This document shows, in pieces, positions 44,155 to 55,979 of a DNA stretch of 64,000 nucleotides; positions within the stretch are counted from its first letter, which is position 1, and each line of letters opens with the position of its first letter. Below the pieces are notes generated by a model. That model was given only the letters and a program-made list of their open reading frames with translations, did not search any database and was not told the origin of the DNA. This DNA comes from Phoenix dactylifera (Eukaryota; Streptophyta; Magnoliopsida; Arecales; Arecaceae). The DNA is taken from contig NW_024067838.1 of assembly GCF_009389715.1 (NCBI RefSeq), positions 1-64,000 of the forward strand. Direction: 5' to 3'. A program made the translations under genes and the position numbers.

Positions 44155-44905
44155 GTGGGGAAGATGAGGGATGGGAATAGACTTGGGCATCGGGCCGTGC
44201 CGGGCCGGCCCGGCCCAGGCCCACCGGGCCAGGGGTCTAAACGGGTCGTGCCTGGCCCGGCCCGCTTCGTTAGCGGGCCGTTCCAGGCACGGCCCGCTCA
44301 GCAGAAAACCGAAGCCCGGCCCGGCCCCAGGCCCGTCGATTGGCGGGCCGGGCCCGGCACGGCACGAGACGGGCCGTGCCTGGCACGGCACGTCTCGGGC
44401 GCAAACGGGCCGTGCCTGGCACGGCCCGTCTGGAGAGGGGGGGAGAAAATAGCCGTTTCCAACGGCTATTTTGGGATTTTTCCAAAAATGCCCCTCCCAA
44501 CAGTCCAAAAACAGCTAAATTGAGGGGTATTTTGGGTATTTTAATGGAGACGGGCCGTGCCAGGGCCCGGTTCAGGCCCTGGCTCGCGGGCCGTGCCCGG
44601 CCCAGGCCCTTATGGGCCGGGCCGTGCCGTGCTTGGCCCGCGGGCCAAGAAGCGGGCCGTGCCAGCCCAGGCCCTAATGGGCCGTGCCGGGCTTGGCCCG
44701 CGGGCCAGAAAACCGTGACCCAGCACGGCCCCCTTGAATGGGCCGTGCCTGGCACGGCCCGGTACTGTAGCAAGCGGGCCGTGCCGGGCCATGGGCCCAT
44801 AAGGGGGTGGGGCGGGTACGATCGCGAAGAAGAGAGAGATGAGAAGAGAGCGAAGGTAGACGGAAATATCAACATCGATCCAAAAGTTATACGGACGAGA
44901 GAAGG
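44155..44905. repeat. GC-rich GGGCCGTGCC repeat block, possible hAT-like nonautonomous element
   Basis: About 600 bp dominated by short words GGGCCGTGCC, GGCACGGCCC, GGGCCGGCCC, often as palindromes such as GGGCCGTGCCTGGCACGGCCC. An AT-richer centre carries a perfect hairpin (aaatagccgtttccaacggc and its continuation, about 44446-44473). The left edge reads gatgggaatagacttgggca, then cgggcc repeats, a pattern common at plant hAT-type element ends. Matching terminal repeats or an 8 bp duplication were not found. ORFs here on both strands are Gly/Pro/Arg/Ala-rich artefacts. Confidence 0.5.
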
Positions 44906-45140
44906 GTGAGCGTGAGAAAAATAATTGAATTTACATTTAAAAATTATATTTTGTTTTTTATTTGAAAATTCAGTCGTTAATAATTCTTTTAAATATAAAT
45001 GCATTATTGTTTTACTTAGACAAAGATAATTGTTGTATATCTATTTTTTGAAGGTATAAATTAAGCACCATCGTCGAGGAAAAAAGTGGTGTAGCAATCT
45101 TTATAATATTTTAAAAATTAGCTCAACAGTTAATTGGTAT

Positions 45141-45513
45141 CCCAGCACCTAACCTTACGGTGGATTACTCTTCCAACTGTTGTTAAAAAGATTCTTGATG
45201 GCACCTACATCTTCCAAATTATGTTTGGGTCATAGAGTTTTAATGACAATATTTACAATTTCAAGGTAACAAATATTTTTTCAAAAAGTGAATCTCAACA
45301 TACCGATCTAGATAAAAGTTCTAGATCCCAGCACCTAACCTTGCGATAATTACTTCTTCAACTGTTCTTACAAAGATTCTTGATAACACCTACATCTTTC
45401 AAATTATGTTTGAGTCACAGAGTTTTAATGATAATGTTTGCAATTTCAAGGTAACAAATATCTTTTCAGAAAGTGAATCTCAATGCACTGATCTAGATGA
45501 AAGTTCTAGATTC
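45141..45513. repeat. Tandem duplication of a 186 bp unit
   Basis: Two copies, starting cccagcacctaacctt at 45141 and again at 45327. Both share caaagattcttgat-type, caaattatgtttg and atttcaaggtaacaaatat segments with roughly 10-15% difference by eye. No coding frame. It may be part of a decayed transposon. Confidence 0.7.
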
Positions 45514-46130
45514 GGACCTTTTTTGTCTTAAGTTCAAGAAGAATCTATTATTCGTCTCCTAAAAATAAATTCATAATAAATTTTTTCAAGAAGCAACTCC
45601 TTTTAGAAAATCATCAAATACAAGCCGGTAACATATTTTAAATATTGCTCTTTTCTTTTTTTTTCTTTCTACAAAAAAAATAATTGGTATATCTCTGCAT
45701 TACCACTGCAGAGAACCATTACCCGCATCATCTGGAAAGATATTGCGGCGGAGGTAATTCAACTTTAAACATTTCCTTCCCGTGTTTTTTTATATAATTT
45801 TTAATTATATTTCATTGTTGAATCTTTATAATTGAGTAATACTCTTATAGATTTTTATACTTTTTTTTAATTTAAACGAACAACTTACAAATGATGAACT
45901 TTAAGATGTAAGTTTATTTGCTAAGATAAAATAGAGAAAATAGTGCTCATTTGCTATTTTAGGTAAACCGGCCGCACGGGTTACATATTAGTGTAAATTT
46001 AAAAAATACTATTTTAATAGGACAAAAAAATATAATAGATATTACAAAAAAATATAATAGATATTAAAAAAAATATAATAGATATTTAAAATGAACATAT
46101 ATATATTTTTTTAATATCTATTATATTTTT

Positions 46131-46134
<4 letters not shown>

Positions 46135-46180
<46 letters not shown>
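46135..46180. repeat. TA dinucleotide microsatellite
   Basis: About 22 TA repeats on the 5' side of the last LINE fragment. Confidence 0.9.
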
Positions 46181-46185
<5 letters not shown>

Positions 46186-46189
46186 TTTC

Positions 46190-46278
46190 AGAGATGGATA
46201 GAGCTGCAGATTGAGTTGGCTTTTTTGCTGCACACCATCCAGAAGAGATTTTTTTGGACTGATTTCGATTTTGATTCC

Positions 46279-46328
<50 letters not shown>

Positions 46329-46388
46329 CGCCACGCTGAGGATAGCGTTCATGGCTGATATGGACTACCGTTAATAAAAAAAAAAAAC
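46190..46388 (+). mobile_element. L1-type LINE 3' fragment, A tail, with internal 40+ T run
   Basis: MDRAAD.VGFFAAHHPEEIF can be read at 46195-46255 with one stop. It matches the end of the plant L1 RNase H domain seen in the fragments at 41.5-43.8 kb. A run of over 40 T follows at 46281-46324, then about 45 bp of trailer (ccgttaat) and 12 A at 46377-46388. Nonfunctional. Confidence 0.6.
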
Positions 46389-46487
46389 AGCATAAATCCT
46401 CCTCTAGAGCACGGGCAAAATAAGGTCTGCAAGATAAAAACGCCGACGCAAAGAGGAAGAGTCCCGAGCGGAAGGAGAAGGAGAGCG

Positions 46488-46676
46488 ATGAAGCCCACAC
46501 CGATGTCGTATTTGTACGAGCAGGTGAACGCGATGGAGGAGGGAGGGGGCCTGGCGGTGGGGATGGAGGTGGACGACGGCGACCCCGTCGACGTCCTCGG
46601 CGAGCTCGAGCGTCCCCCCCTCGACGCCGACTTCTTCAACTCCTTTGAGGACGACTTCGACGACTCCGACGTCTGA
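46488..46676 (+). CDS. SMAP1: SMAP1-like small acidic protein
   Basis: A 62-aa intronless ORF rich in Asp and Glu. It has a short N-terminal MKPTPMSYLYEQ, an acidic middle (GMEVDDGDP) and a conserved-looking C-terminus DADFFNSFEDDFDDSDV. The Phe/Asp-rich end and the size of 62 aa fit plant SMALL ACIDIC PROTEIN 1, a nuclear peptide that in Arabidopsis promotes response to the synthetic auxin 2,4-D and associates with the COP9 signalosome. The ATG at 46488 is the first in frame, and base composition rises sharply here compared with both flanks. A donor-like GGTATGTC at 46687-46694, just after the stop, suggests an intron in the 3' UTR. I assign the family from recalled motif and length. Confidence 0.7.
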   Translation: MKPTPMSYLYEQVNAMEEGGGLAVGMEVDDGDPVDVLGELERPPLDADFFNSFEDDFDDSDV

Positions 46677-46689
46677 CCGCAGTGCCGGT

Positions 46690-49600
46690 ATGTCTCTTGT
46701 TCTCACCCATTAATATCTTCCATTTTCCATGTCGATCGGGAAATTAGGGTTTTGGAAACCGTGATCGATGGATGGCGACTCGATTCTAGGGTTTCTTTTT
46801 CTTCCACTTTGTTTGAAAGATTAGCCTTTGGGGTTTGCAGTGAAAGAGGACATATTTTGTGGTTTATAGTGAAACATTACCTAATTACTCTCTACGCAAC
46901 ATTGAATGATTGCAAGACTGAGTTTTGTGGTTGTTGCTTCAGATTTACAACATGATCCATTACCTAATGCTCTTTAAACCGTGGTGTATGTTCCCTGTAA
47001 CTTGAGGGCAAATCTACCAAGCTGTCTTAGTTCAATAGTTCAAGTCATTTTTGCACAATGCATAATTCTGTATGCTATCGAAGATAAACTGGTGTTGCTT
47101 GCACGCTGGATGAATTCCCAGTTACTATATCTATGTGATATTACCCACGTTGGCAAGGATATGTGGAGAAGAAGAGCTGATGAAAGGGTGGGTTTTTCGG
47201 GTTACTAGAAATCACCTTTTAGATGGATTGCAATATATTGAAAAATCTAGGGATGTGGATTAATGGCTTCCATGATCCCTCCTACTTCCCTTTCGTAATT
47301 CCTCTCCTTGGTGGATTCGCACCAATGTGGAGATATCTCGCATGTATGGCAGCCAGGCATCCAAACAACCCCTCAGATCATATTAAGAATCTCATATATT
47401 TTAGTATGGTTTCAAAAGAAAACTTCACAACTTTCTGTTACGGTGTTTAGAAGTAGCCCTTTCCAATGTAAATTGTTAATTTCCCAAGCTTTTTCAAAAA
47501 CAAAATGACCCCCTTGTCTGGTGAATCATGAAATTTTCGTTGTTCTATCTAATGGTCTGGTAGTGCTAAAACCATGCACCTCATAATTCTCTTCTCATTG
47601 ATAAAATTTGTAAGCTTTTTGGAGAAGGGAAAATGTATAAGTTTTTGGGAGAAGGGAAAATGTATAGGTTCTTTTTTCATTTTTGGTGCACTTTTTAACT
47701 ACAGCCTTATAACAAGATTCTAAATCCTGAGAAGTTTGCTTCTTAGCTACTTGGATCATATCATCTTATATGTGGGATCGTGTTATAGTACACAAGTTTG
47801 GGTCAACCTTTTCTTACTGGATTCACAAGTTTGGCCCAATTTTCCAGTTTTATATTGAAATCTTGGCCAGGGAAACTTGAGTCAGTAGAAGGCTTATCAT
47901 AAGCTCACAACTAGGGATAAGATCCAAAGAACCCATGCACTAGCATTATATATACTAATATTATCAACAAATTCGTATAAAGATAAAAGAAACATGGGGT
48001 AATGCACGGTATATTCATGTTTTCCATGTATACATTTACAATATTATAAACAAGTTTTTCAGTATCAACACCCATAGGCAAGCCAGTTGCCCTACATGCG
48101 TCGCAGATCATGCTGAAACAAGAAAGGATTTTTTAAAAAAACTCTTTTTAACTAAAAATATCAAAGAAAGGGTTAAACAGTTTCCTCCTGGGTGTCAGTA
48201 CTAGCACAGCATAATACATCTCTCTCCTGACATGATCGATACTTGAAACCATGATAATAAGTTACTGAGTCACTATGTTATAATAAAATTTGTTGTTTCC
48301 ATGCATTGTGATAGTTAGGTTATACAAACACTATCTAGGGTACACTAGACATATGCAGTCAAGGCAAGTATAGAACATCTCGTAATAGATAAAAACCTAT
48401 AATGCTCCACTGTCCAAAGGGCTGACAAAGCAATTGTTATAACAGGCTAAGGATGATGAGAATGGCATCATTGATTAAACAACCTCCTATGGACAATATC
48501 ACATATTGAAATTGAATCTTAGGTGATATGAAGATGCAAAGTGGGTTTATAAATGAAAGAAAAATTTACTATTTTAGTGGACTGGTGTTTGAGATGATAT
48601 CATTTTCTTCTCTTGCAATAATTCTCAGCAACAAATGTTAGGAGGATGGTTTTTAGTTTTTACTCTTGAATGAATTTGAGAATAATTTGACGTTGGATTA
48701 TCCTAGGTTCACCATTTATAAGACAACCATCGATCACTATCCTTGAGAAATTAGTAACTCATTAAAAGAGGGTTCCTACGTAGTATATTACATGGGATGC
48801 TGCTTGTCATATTACTATCACTCTAGAAAATGGCCTGTAACATATTCCTAAATAACAAGTGTTCCCCATTTTGAGCCTTCATACTTTGGATCTTAAAAGG
48901 CAAAGACTTATCAACACCAGAAGAATAGTTAAGTTTGAGCAATGTCTTCTTGAGGAAAATGGCTAATTACTTTATCTAAATTTTAATATGGATAAGATCT
49001 TTAGTTGAATCTACATTCTTTGATCTCTTTATGCCATCTTACACTTCCTGTTTGGTAACATAACCTTGTTTGGCCGCATAACTCTTACTGATTTCTCTCC
49101 TTTTGTACTTACAGACAAATGCTTGATGGGGAAAGCTCTTTGCAAGGAGGACTCTTAATTATATATATTGCTGGAAACTTATTTATGTCTGGGTTTCTTG
49201 TCATTATTTTCTGCCAAATGTTGGAATCACTGAAACCCTGGAACCACCTTTTGCATGGTTGTTGGACTTCAAAGGGTTTGAACCTGTGAAAGCTTAATAG
49301 TTTGGTTTCAGCTCTGGCTTTGAGTTTAAAGCTTGCTTCTGCTTGTACTTGTGCTGATGAATTTGAAGTGAATATAAACCTTGGTTCAACCATCTAATTT
49401 GGGTTACATCTTCAAGCATAGGCAGCAGCAGACATGCTACTGAAATACTTATTTCTGAAGTCATTACTTTCTATGTTCCTGCTAATAATGTACAAGGGGC
49501 TGGAAGGACATTCAACTTTGTTTGATTAATTTATGGAGGGTGTCTGCCTGAATTCTCTAGTTGATCATGAAATGACATTATTATTGCACAAAAATCTCTA

Positions 49601-52600
49601 GAAAATTTTAGGAGGCAGAGAAGTGTGTGTGTAGATACATACATACATACATAAAGAAGTGTTGGGTTGGGTACATACATACATACACAAAGAGGTGTTG
49701 GGTTGGGTTAGAAATATATGTTAGGATTATCAATACCAGGTAAGCTGTGCAAGGCAGAAATGAATCAAACAAATTTAAATCTTCGTAGGTTATTGACAAA
49801 GTTAGTCCAGCATTCATAAATCTTTTAATAAGTAGAAAGAGAAAGTACCCCTGCTTTTGAATATTGGACTTATAATGAAGATTGTGTAAATATTGTAGAA
49901 CTAGCTCAACACACACACAAACACACATGCAAATGTAAGGTTTCTTGTGCTATGGAAGCAGTATTATGATTTTTCACTTCTTTAAGTCATAGCCTTATGT
50001 AAAACTCCTTGGGCCACGAACCTGAAATCCCTCATTGAAAAGATGCAAAGCTATGATGGAGATAGCTTGACATCAAGAGTAGATGGCAAACAAGTATTGA
50101 TAAAGAAGATAATCTGTATTCAGGGAATGTGCACTGCCTTCCAGATGTTAGAAAATCTATACAGCCTTATTACTCCTAGTAAATGAGTCCCATTATTCAT
50201 TCATCTTTTACTGCTATACACTTATATCCGTTGCTATGTATTAAATATGACAAGTGAAGGCATTGTTCTCTATCAAGAGTTGCTTCCATGCTGTGAAAAT
50301 ACTATTCAGATTTTACAATTGGATTCTGGAGGCGATTGGATTATTAGTGTGATATTCAAACTGTGCCAGGCGTTGAAATTTGCAACATAGTATGGCATGT
50401 AGGAAGCGATACATGTAGGAAGCGATACATGTTACATGACCGGGTAGCTGGAATTGGTTTAGAGCTTGTGACTTATTTCATGCTATACTTGTCTAAGAGC
50501 AATTCAGTAGGCAGGGATAGCATCAGAATTGGTTATGTTGTTTTGTGCATTTTTTTCATGGATGTTTTTACTTTATGTGCATATCTTCGTAGTAATCTGG
50601 CTCGAAATTTGAGCAGTCAGCAAGTTCATCTATAAATTGTCGTAAAGCATGTATTTGGATTGGGATTGCTGGTGCGAGGAGCTGCCATGAACTTAAAGAG
50701 TTACCCAGAAAACTTTAAAAATCCAGGCTGCGATTCTTGCTGCTACTCTGAAAGTGGTGTCATCACACTACTCCCAAATCATACCACTTTATCAGTAAGG
50801 CTCCTCTATGTCTCTCTCGTCCCCCCCTCTCCCTCCTTTTCCATTCTTTTTTTTTGTTTCTTTTTCTTTTTATTTCTATGGCCACTGCTGTTGACATATT
50901 GATTGATATTTTATGTGTTTTATCTTGTAATTGGTCATCTTGGCGTAGCCTTAGAGGATGAAGCAGTCACATTATCATGCTTGCAATTAAGGTATAGCTC
51001 TGTATCATGTCATGCTCCACACACACAAATGAAACTCTGATTTGATGTTGATTCCTTGATCTATTAGCTCCTTTCTAATAATGGGACTTGCGTTCTGATC
51101 TCATGATGGAGGATTTGATCCACAGTATTTGATTTGTTTTCTCTGGAAAGACTCATGGGATCTTGCAGAGTTGTCCGTTTGATTCTTTGCACCCATTTTA
51201 TGGAACATGTTGCAATATAAACAGGCGCAAAAGATCAATGTCTGTGAACATTAGTTACTCAGAATAATTTCATTACGGTCGAATTGAAATCTGCACTATT
51301 TTACCACTGAATGCTTGCTTAGATGATATCATCTCCTGTTACTTTGGAAAGGGGATGGGAATTCGATATCAAGTGGTGTTAGTCCTCCTTTTGACCCTCA
51401 ATTAACCATGTCCGGATTTCACGGGCTTTGACTCGTTTCTGTCCGGATATAAGCTTCAGTCTAAGGTGAACGGATAAGGATTAGCCGTCGGGAGAATTTT
51501 ATGTATATGTATATAAAAAGCCAAGAGCGGCACCATTTTATATGAATTAATGGAATGGTGGACTTGCGGCTTTTGAAGAAGAGACAGTGAACGAGCCACA
51601 TAACCAAGTCTTTGGACGGCTGAGAGAGAGATAACGGAATTGATGACGGTGGGCACATCTTATGCATGCAGGACGACTTGTCGAGGTATGAACATAGTGT
51701 CATCTTTAATTATTTCATCAAAGATTTTGTTAGTAAACATAACATTAGTCTGCAGGATATTGGAATTGGTCCAATTTGTCACATCATGAGAAATTTGGAG
51801 GTATATTTGATTGGAAAAAGTTAGAACTCTAGAAAGAAAATAGAAATTAGTTACTTTCATTCTTGCTGTTTGATTAGAGAGATTCCGGAGGCAATGAAAA
51901 TATCCTAAATCTTCAAAATTTAATCTCTATGCTCTTCTAGTATTTAAATCTGATTCCAATTTCAGTCATGAACCAAATATATTAGAAAATATGGTCATTC
52001 TGATTCTCATTCTAATCTATTTTAATTCTAATTTTCATTTTGATTTCAATCCCCATCTAAATACATCCTTACTCTCAAAGAGATTTTTCGTGCATGAGTT
52101 TTATCTCTTAATTTTTTTTCCTTTCATTTTTGTGGTTCAGCTCTCAAGCTTGAGTTTAGTTAGACAGCCTCTCTCTTCACAGTCTACAGACAAATTTTCA
52201 TATGAAGGTTCTCCGGACAATAATAATATTCTAATCTATAAAATCTTTGATCATAGAAGAGGCCAAAGAAATTTATTTTTAAAACAAGCCGGCCGAAATC
52301 TGGAAGGTATTGAGCATAATAGCATATGTAACTTGGAAGCAATCAAAAAGATGGTTCTCTTGTTTATTATTACATAGGTGACTTCCCATGATGAGCATCA
52401 TTGCTCCTCCCTCTCTCTCTCTCTGCGTCTCTGTCTCTCTGCGCACGCTCGCACTCGTGCTTATTGATGTGAATGCGCGCATGCTATTTGAAACTGCGAA
52501 CCTGTGACATTGGTCTGAAAAGAAAAAAAAAACTAGCCATTTTTAATCCCATACTAAAATATCTTTGACTTGTGCGTCCGGGACATTCTTTGAACCTCAA

Positions 52601-55590
52601 AACCATGACCCTGCTCTGAGCCAGAGTGCCTTGACCGCCGCACTCCATCTTGAAGTAGGTTTTAAGGATCAGAAGTCTAGCCATATAAATTTTGTATTCA
52701 ACCAATTACTCCCCTAGTTATGTGGCTGTAGACCTTCTCCCCTAACATCTTCCTACAAAGGGGAAGGAAAATATATTACTTAGGAGAAGAAACCATTAAA
52801 ATAGATTGCTGTGAATTCTAAAGTATTGTATTAAACTTGCACATTTCCTTTCTCCTCTCATTCCAAAATGTATTGGGTTTTTAATAAAACTTCAAAAATA
52901 GAATTTGCTATAAAAGAAAAAGTCCCATCATAAAAGAAATTTGCTCGTCTGCAATTAAAAGTCTTCAATTACTACAGACTTTGACATTTAAATTGTAAGG
53001 ATACTCTCAAAGAAAATTTGCAGGAAACAAACTATGCAGAGTACCGCATGCATGCTTCTAGTTATCCTCCTTTCCAATAATCCCGTTGCATAAATCTGAC
53101 TGACCAATTGACAGGACTCTTCTTGGATGCTCTTAGGTTATGAAAATGAGCACCTGCAGGTAAGAATAATTATACCATGCATCATATTTCTCATTCCTAT
53201 TGGCCTTATTCATCATGCAGCATGTTTCGGATTGCCGCTGTCCTCACTTTATCTTGAATTGTTTCGATGGTGCATCTGATGTAGGGTATAATTTTTCGTA
53301 GCTAAGGGTCAATATATGAGGTGCCTTCAGATCTAATGTGGGAAAGAGATGGCCTATTCCCACGGGCAACACCCCAAGTCCGCTGGTCCCAACAGTCCCT
53401 TGTTGAGAAAATTCACCTCTCAAGCTAGGACAAAGATGTTTGCCTTCTCCTACCAGTCATGCTTGTGACTGCAACAACCTACATCTACAAGCTGACAAGC
53501 AAACAAACAGGAGCACTAAAGATTTTGACCGGATCCGACCTATCATGGATCCAACATGTATTTTAGACAAGGTCTTGGGTTAGATATTTTTTGTATCGAT
53601 TTCAATCTGGCTGTTTCAGATAAAGTTGGTTAGGTGTGACCAATATAGCAACGGAGGTGGGATATATCTTCCAAAGATTCGCCCTCCTTTCCACAAATCC
53701 ACCGGTGAATCATTTGCTGGTTGCTTCGAAATTTATACAGGTGGATGAATGATAGAGTTAGAGTGCTTTGACATCCATGCAATGGGTGATCAAATAGTGG
53801 ATTCGTGGATTCACACGAAAGAAAGAAGGTGAATCCTTTTCTTCACTCCAAATAAACAACCCTATCCTATAGCATCATGAATGTGGGTAACTTGGTGACG
53901 CTTGGACCACCAATTGATGAGACACCTGGTGGTCCAAATGGCTTTAATATCTGGTTGGCTGTTTGTACCATGTTGGTCAACCCGTCATGCTCGATGTGTG
54001 GCTCAAGTAATTCACATAAGGAGTTTCGGTGAAAAGTTGAAAGATTGAATAATTGATCAAGAACTTCAACTCACAAAATGCATGAATATTTGGACTGGTA
54101 ACGCAAAGATCACCTATCAAACCTATTAGTCCATTACCAAGGTTATATTGGTTAGGCATAAGAGAGGGGTTCACTTCAGAAATCTCCTCCAACAGTAAGA
54201 GATATTGAAGGAGGCTTCCAAGAAAAGAAAAAAAATAAAACCCCCAACATGATGCATTAATTCCTCTAAGCTCTTTTCTTGTGGAGGAAATAAGAGGACT
54301 TTCTATTGAGAAAGAAATTTAAAAAAAAATATTGGATTTGAAGGTCCTCTTGTGTTCTCTCGTGTTGAAGCTTTAGTTATATACCAAGGCACTTGAGGTC
54401 TCTGAGACAAGATAGTATGAAAAGGATTTGGCCGGGGCCAGAGTCAAGAAAATAAATTCCCCAAAGCCAAGGTAATTGGGAGGCCTCTTGTCAATTGCTT
54501 GGTGTTGGATCTTTCCATAGTAGCTATACAATTATATTAAAGATATTTTGCATGAATACCCTCCTACATATCAAATTTTACATTAATATTCTTTTAAAAT
54601 TGATATTTGTATGTATACTCTCGTAAAACACATGTTTTGCTATTATTAGAGAAAGTTCTATGTTCCGAACATTTTCTGAAAGTAGACGACACATTTTAAA
54701 TCTTAATGCAGGCATGGCATATCTCGTTGAATCAGTCTTTTTCACCACATCGCATATAATGGGAATCAAACCCAATTCTTCCACAACCCCCCACGAATGG
54801 TCCTCCTTTAACTCAATTAACTACAAGAATTCCTGTGGTTGCCTAGTTGTTATCAGTTCTCATAAGTCATCCTTTTTTTTATCCTTATTTTTGCATATGT
54901 ACATGCATCATCTAACACCGTTAAAAAATTAACGGTTTCAATTAAAATGACTAAAATATTCTTAATAGATAGATATACAAAAAGAAATATTTATAAGGCA
55001 ATCGTGATAGAGGACAAAAAAATAATTTTAAAATTTTATTTTATTTTTTAATTAAAATAAATATGATTTTATTAATGGTGTTAGAAAATCATTATATTAG
55101 GGGCATTTGTACAAAAATAATATTTTATAAGGTCACAAAAATAAATATAAATTTTAAAAAGGTATTTACGCAGATTTGAATTTTTAAAAAGATATTCATA
55201 TAAAAAAAAATCCTATATTAAAATATTATGTATCCCCTATTGCAAGTGAAATATAGTCCTTTCATCGTGAACATTATTATCTTTCCTTATGACTATGAAT
55301 TATATGTTTTCCACCATGTTTGTGTGCATATAGATGGCCATGGAAGTATACTTGCATCCATGTTTGTTGCTTCTTGTGGTTGCCCTGTTAATTCACCATA
55401 TTTTTTACTCCACATACTCTTCCTCATCTTGAGCATGGTTGATTGCTCTAAGGATCATTCATAAACCTTCCTAAATAGCTCTTGAAAACTCTCCACTGTG
55501 ATGCTTGCTTGCTGTTGATCGACCACCATCTCACCACACAGCGAATTCCACCAGCCCCTGCATGACAAGTACCCTGAATCCGGCTAAATT
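46690..55590. other. Long gene-poor stretch
   Basis: About 9 kb without a coding sequence I can support. 46690-47500 may be 3' UTR or intron of the SMAP1-like gene. Small local repeats: a gatacatacatac / gtgttgggttgg pair at 49633-49710, and a direct repeat of catgtaggaagcgataca at 50396-50430. A CT-rich patch lies at 52405-52445. 54551-55205 is a foldback-element relative. Mid-length ORFs (for example 47223-47450 and 50363-50635) show no domain or codon bias. Confidence 0.45.
54551..55205. mobile_element. AT-rich foldback-type element, longer relative
   Basis: The left part (catgaataccctcctacat, tatttgtatgtatactc) matches the outer arm of the copies at 5.4 and 6.1 kb. The right part repeats them in inverted, decayed form (tttgtacaaaaataat, aaaaggtatttacgcag). 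A perfect palindrome accgttaaaaaattaacggt lies at 54917-54936. About 240 bp of non-matching sequence at 54650-54890 may be a later insertion. Confidence 0.35.
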
Positions 55591-55597
55591 GAGTACT

Positions 55598-55936
55598 TTA
55601 CGCGGAATCCTGTCCTGTGTTTCGCAGCTGATTGTCCCCATCATCCTGGAAATCGGGTACATCAGAAAGTTTTTTAGTTTTATGTATACCATCGGAGCCG
55701 CTTGATTGCTCCAACTCTGGCCGTCCGATCTCTGAACCCGCGATAGGGCAGGACCCGTCTTTCGCTGCCGCACGTGTCTTTTGTGGTTCCCTCACGGTGA
55801 ACTTAGGGAGTGGCGGTAACTGGTGGATAGAGTCACCGGAAGGAGACAACTCAGCCCAGGCGGGGGAGGGCGGACTCGCTATGTCGGCGTCTTGGTCAAA
55901 TAGCCGAAATGCAATGTTCCAATCAGAAGCTGACAC
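55598..55936 (-). CDS. Unidentified GC-richer ORF, possible exon
   Basis: 112-codon frame on the minus strand, in a patch with higher GC than its surroundings. The product is Ser/Pro/Asp-rich (PSPAWAELSPSGDSIHQLPP) with an acidic C-terminus (SDVPDFQDDGDNQLRNTGQ). No domain recognised. The TAA at 55598-55600 closes the frame, so either the ORF is a fragment of a larger gene or a splice donor upstream of it is used. The + strand carries a 115-codon shadow. Two TTGAC-type W-box cores (ttggtcaatctttgaccg, 55954-55971) lie just upstream of its ATG, which would suit a promoter. Treat as a candidate only. Confidence 0.3.
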   Translation of the reverse strand: MSASDWNIAFRLFDQDADIASPPSPAWAELSPSGDSIHQLPPLPKFTVREPQKTRAAAKDGSCPIAGSEIGRPELEQSSGSDGIHKTKKLSDVPDFQDDGDNQLRNTGQDSA

Positions 55937-55979
55937 GTTGCCACGTTGCTATAGCCTTGGTCAATCTTTGACCGGATAG

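Noticed and set aside
44113..45004. Gly/Pro/Ala/Arg-rich ORFs on both strands, up to 244 codons
   Set aside because: They are translations of the GGGCCGTGCC repeat field in which stops are rare because of base composition.
47223..50902. Small + strand ORFs as genes
   Set aside because: AT-rich, no domains, no codon bias, no splice-consistent extensions.
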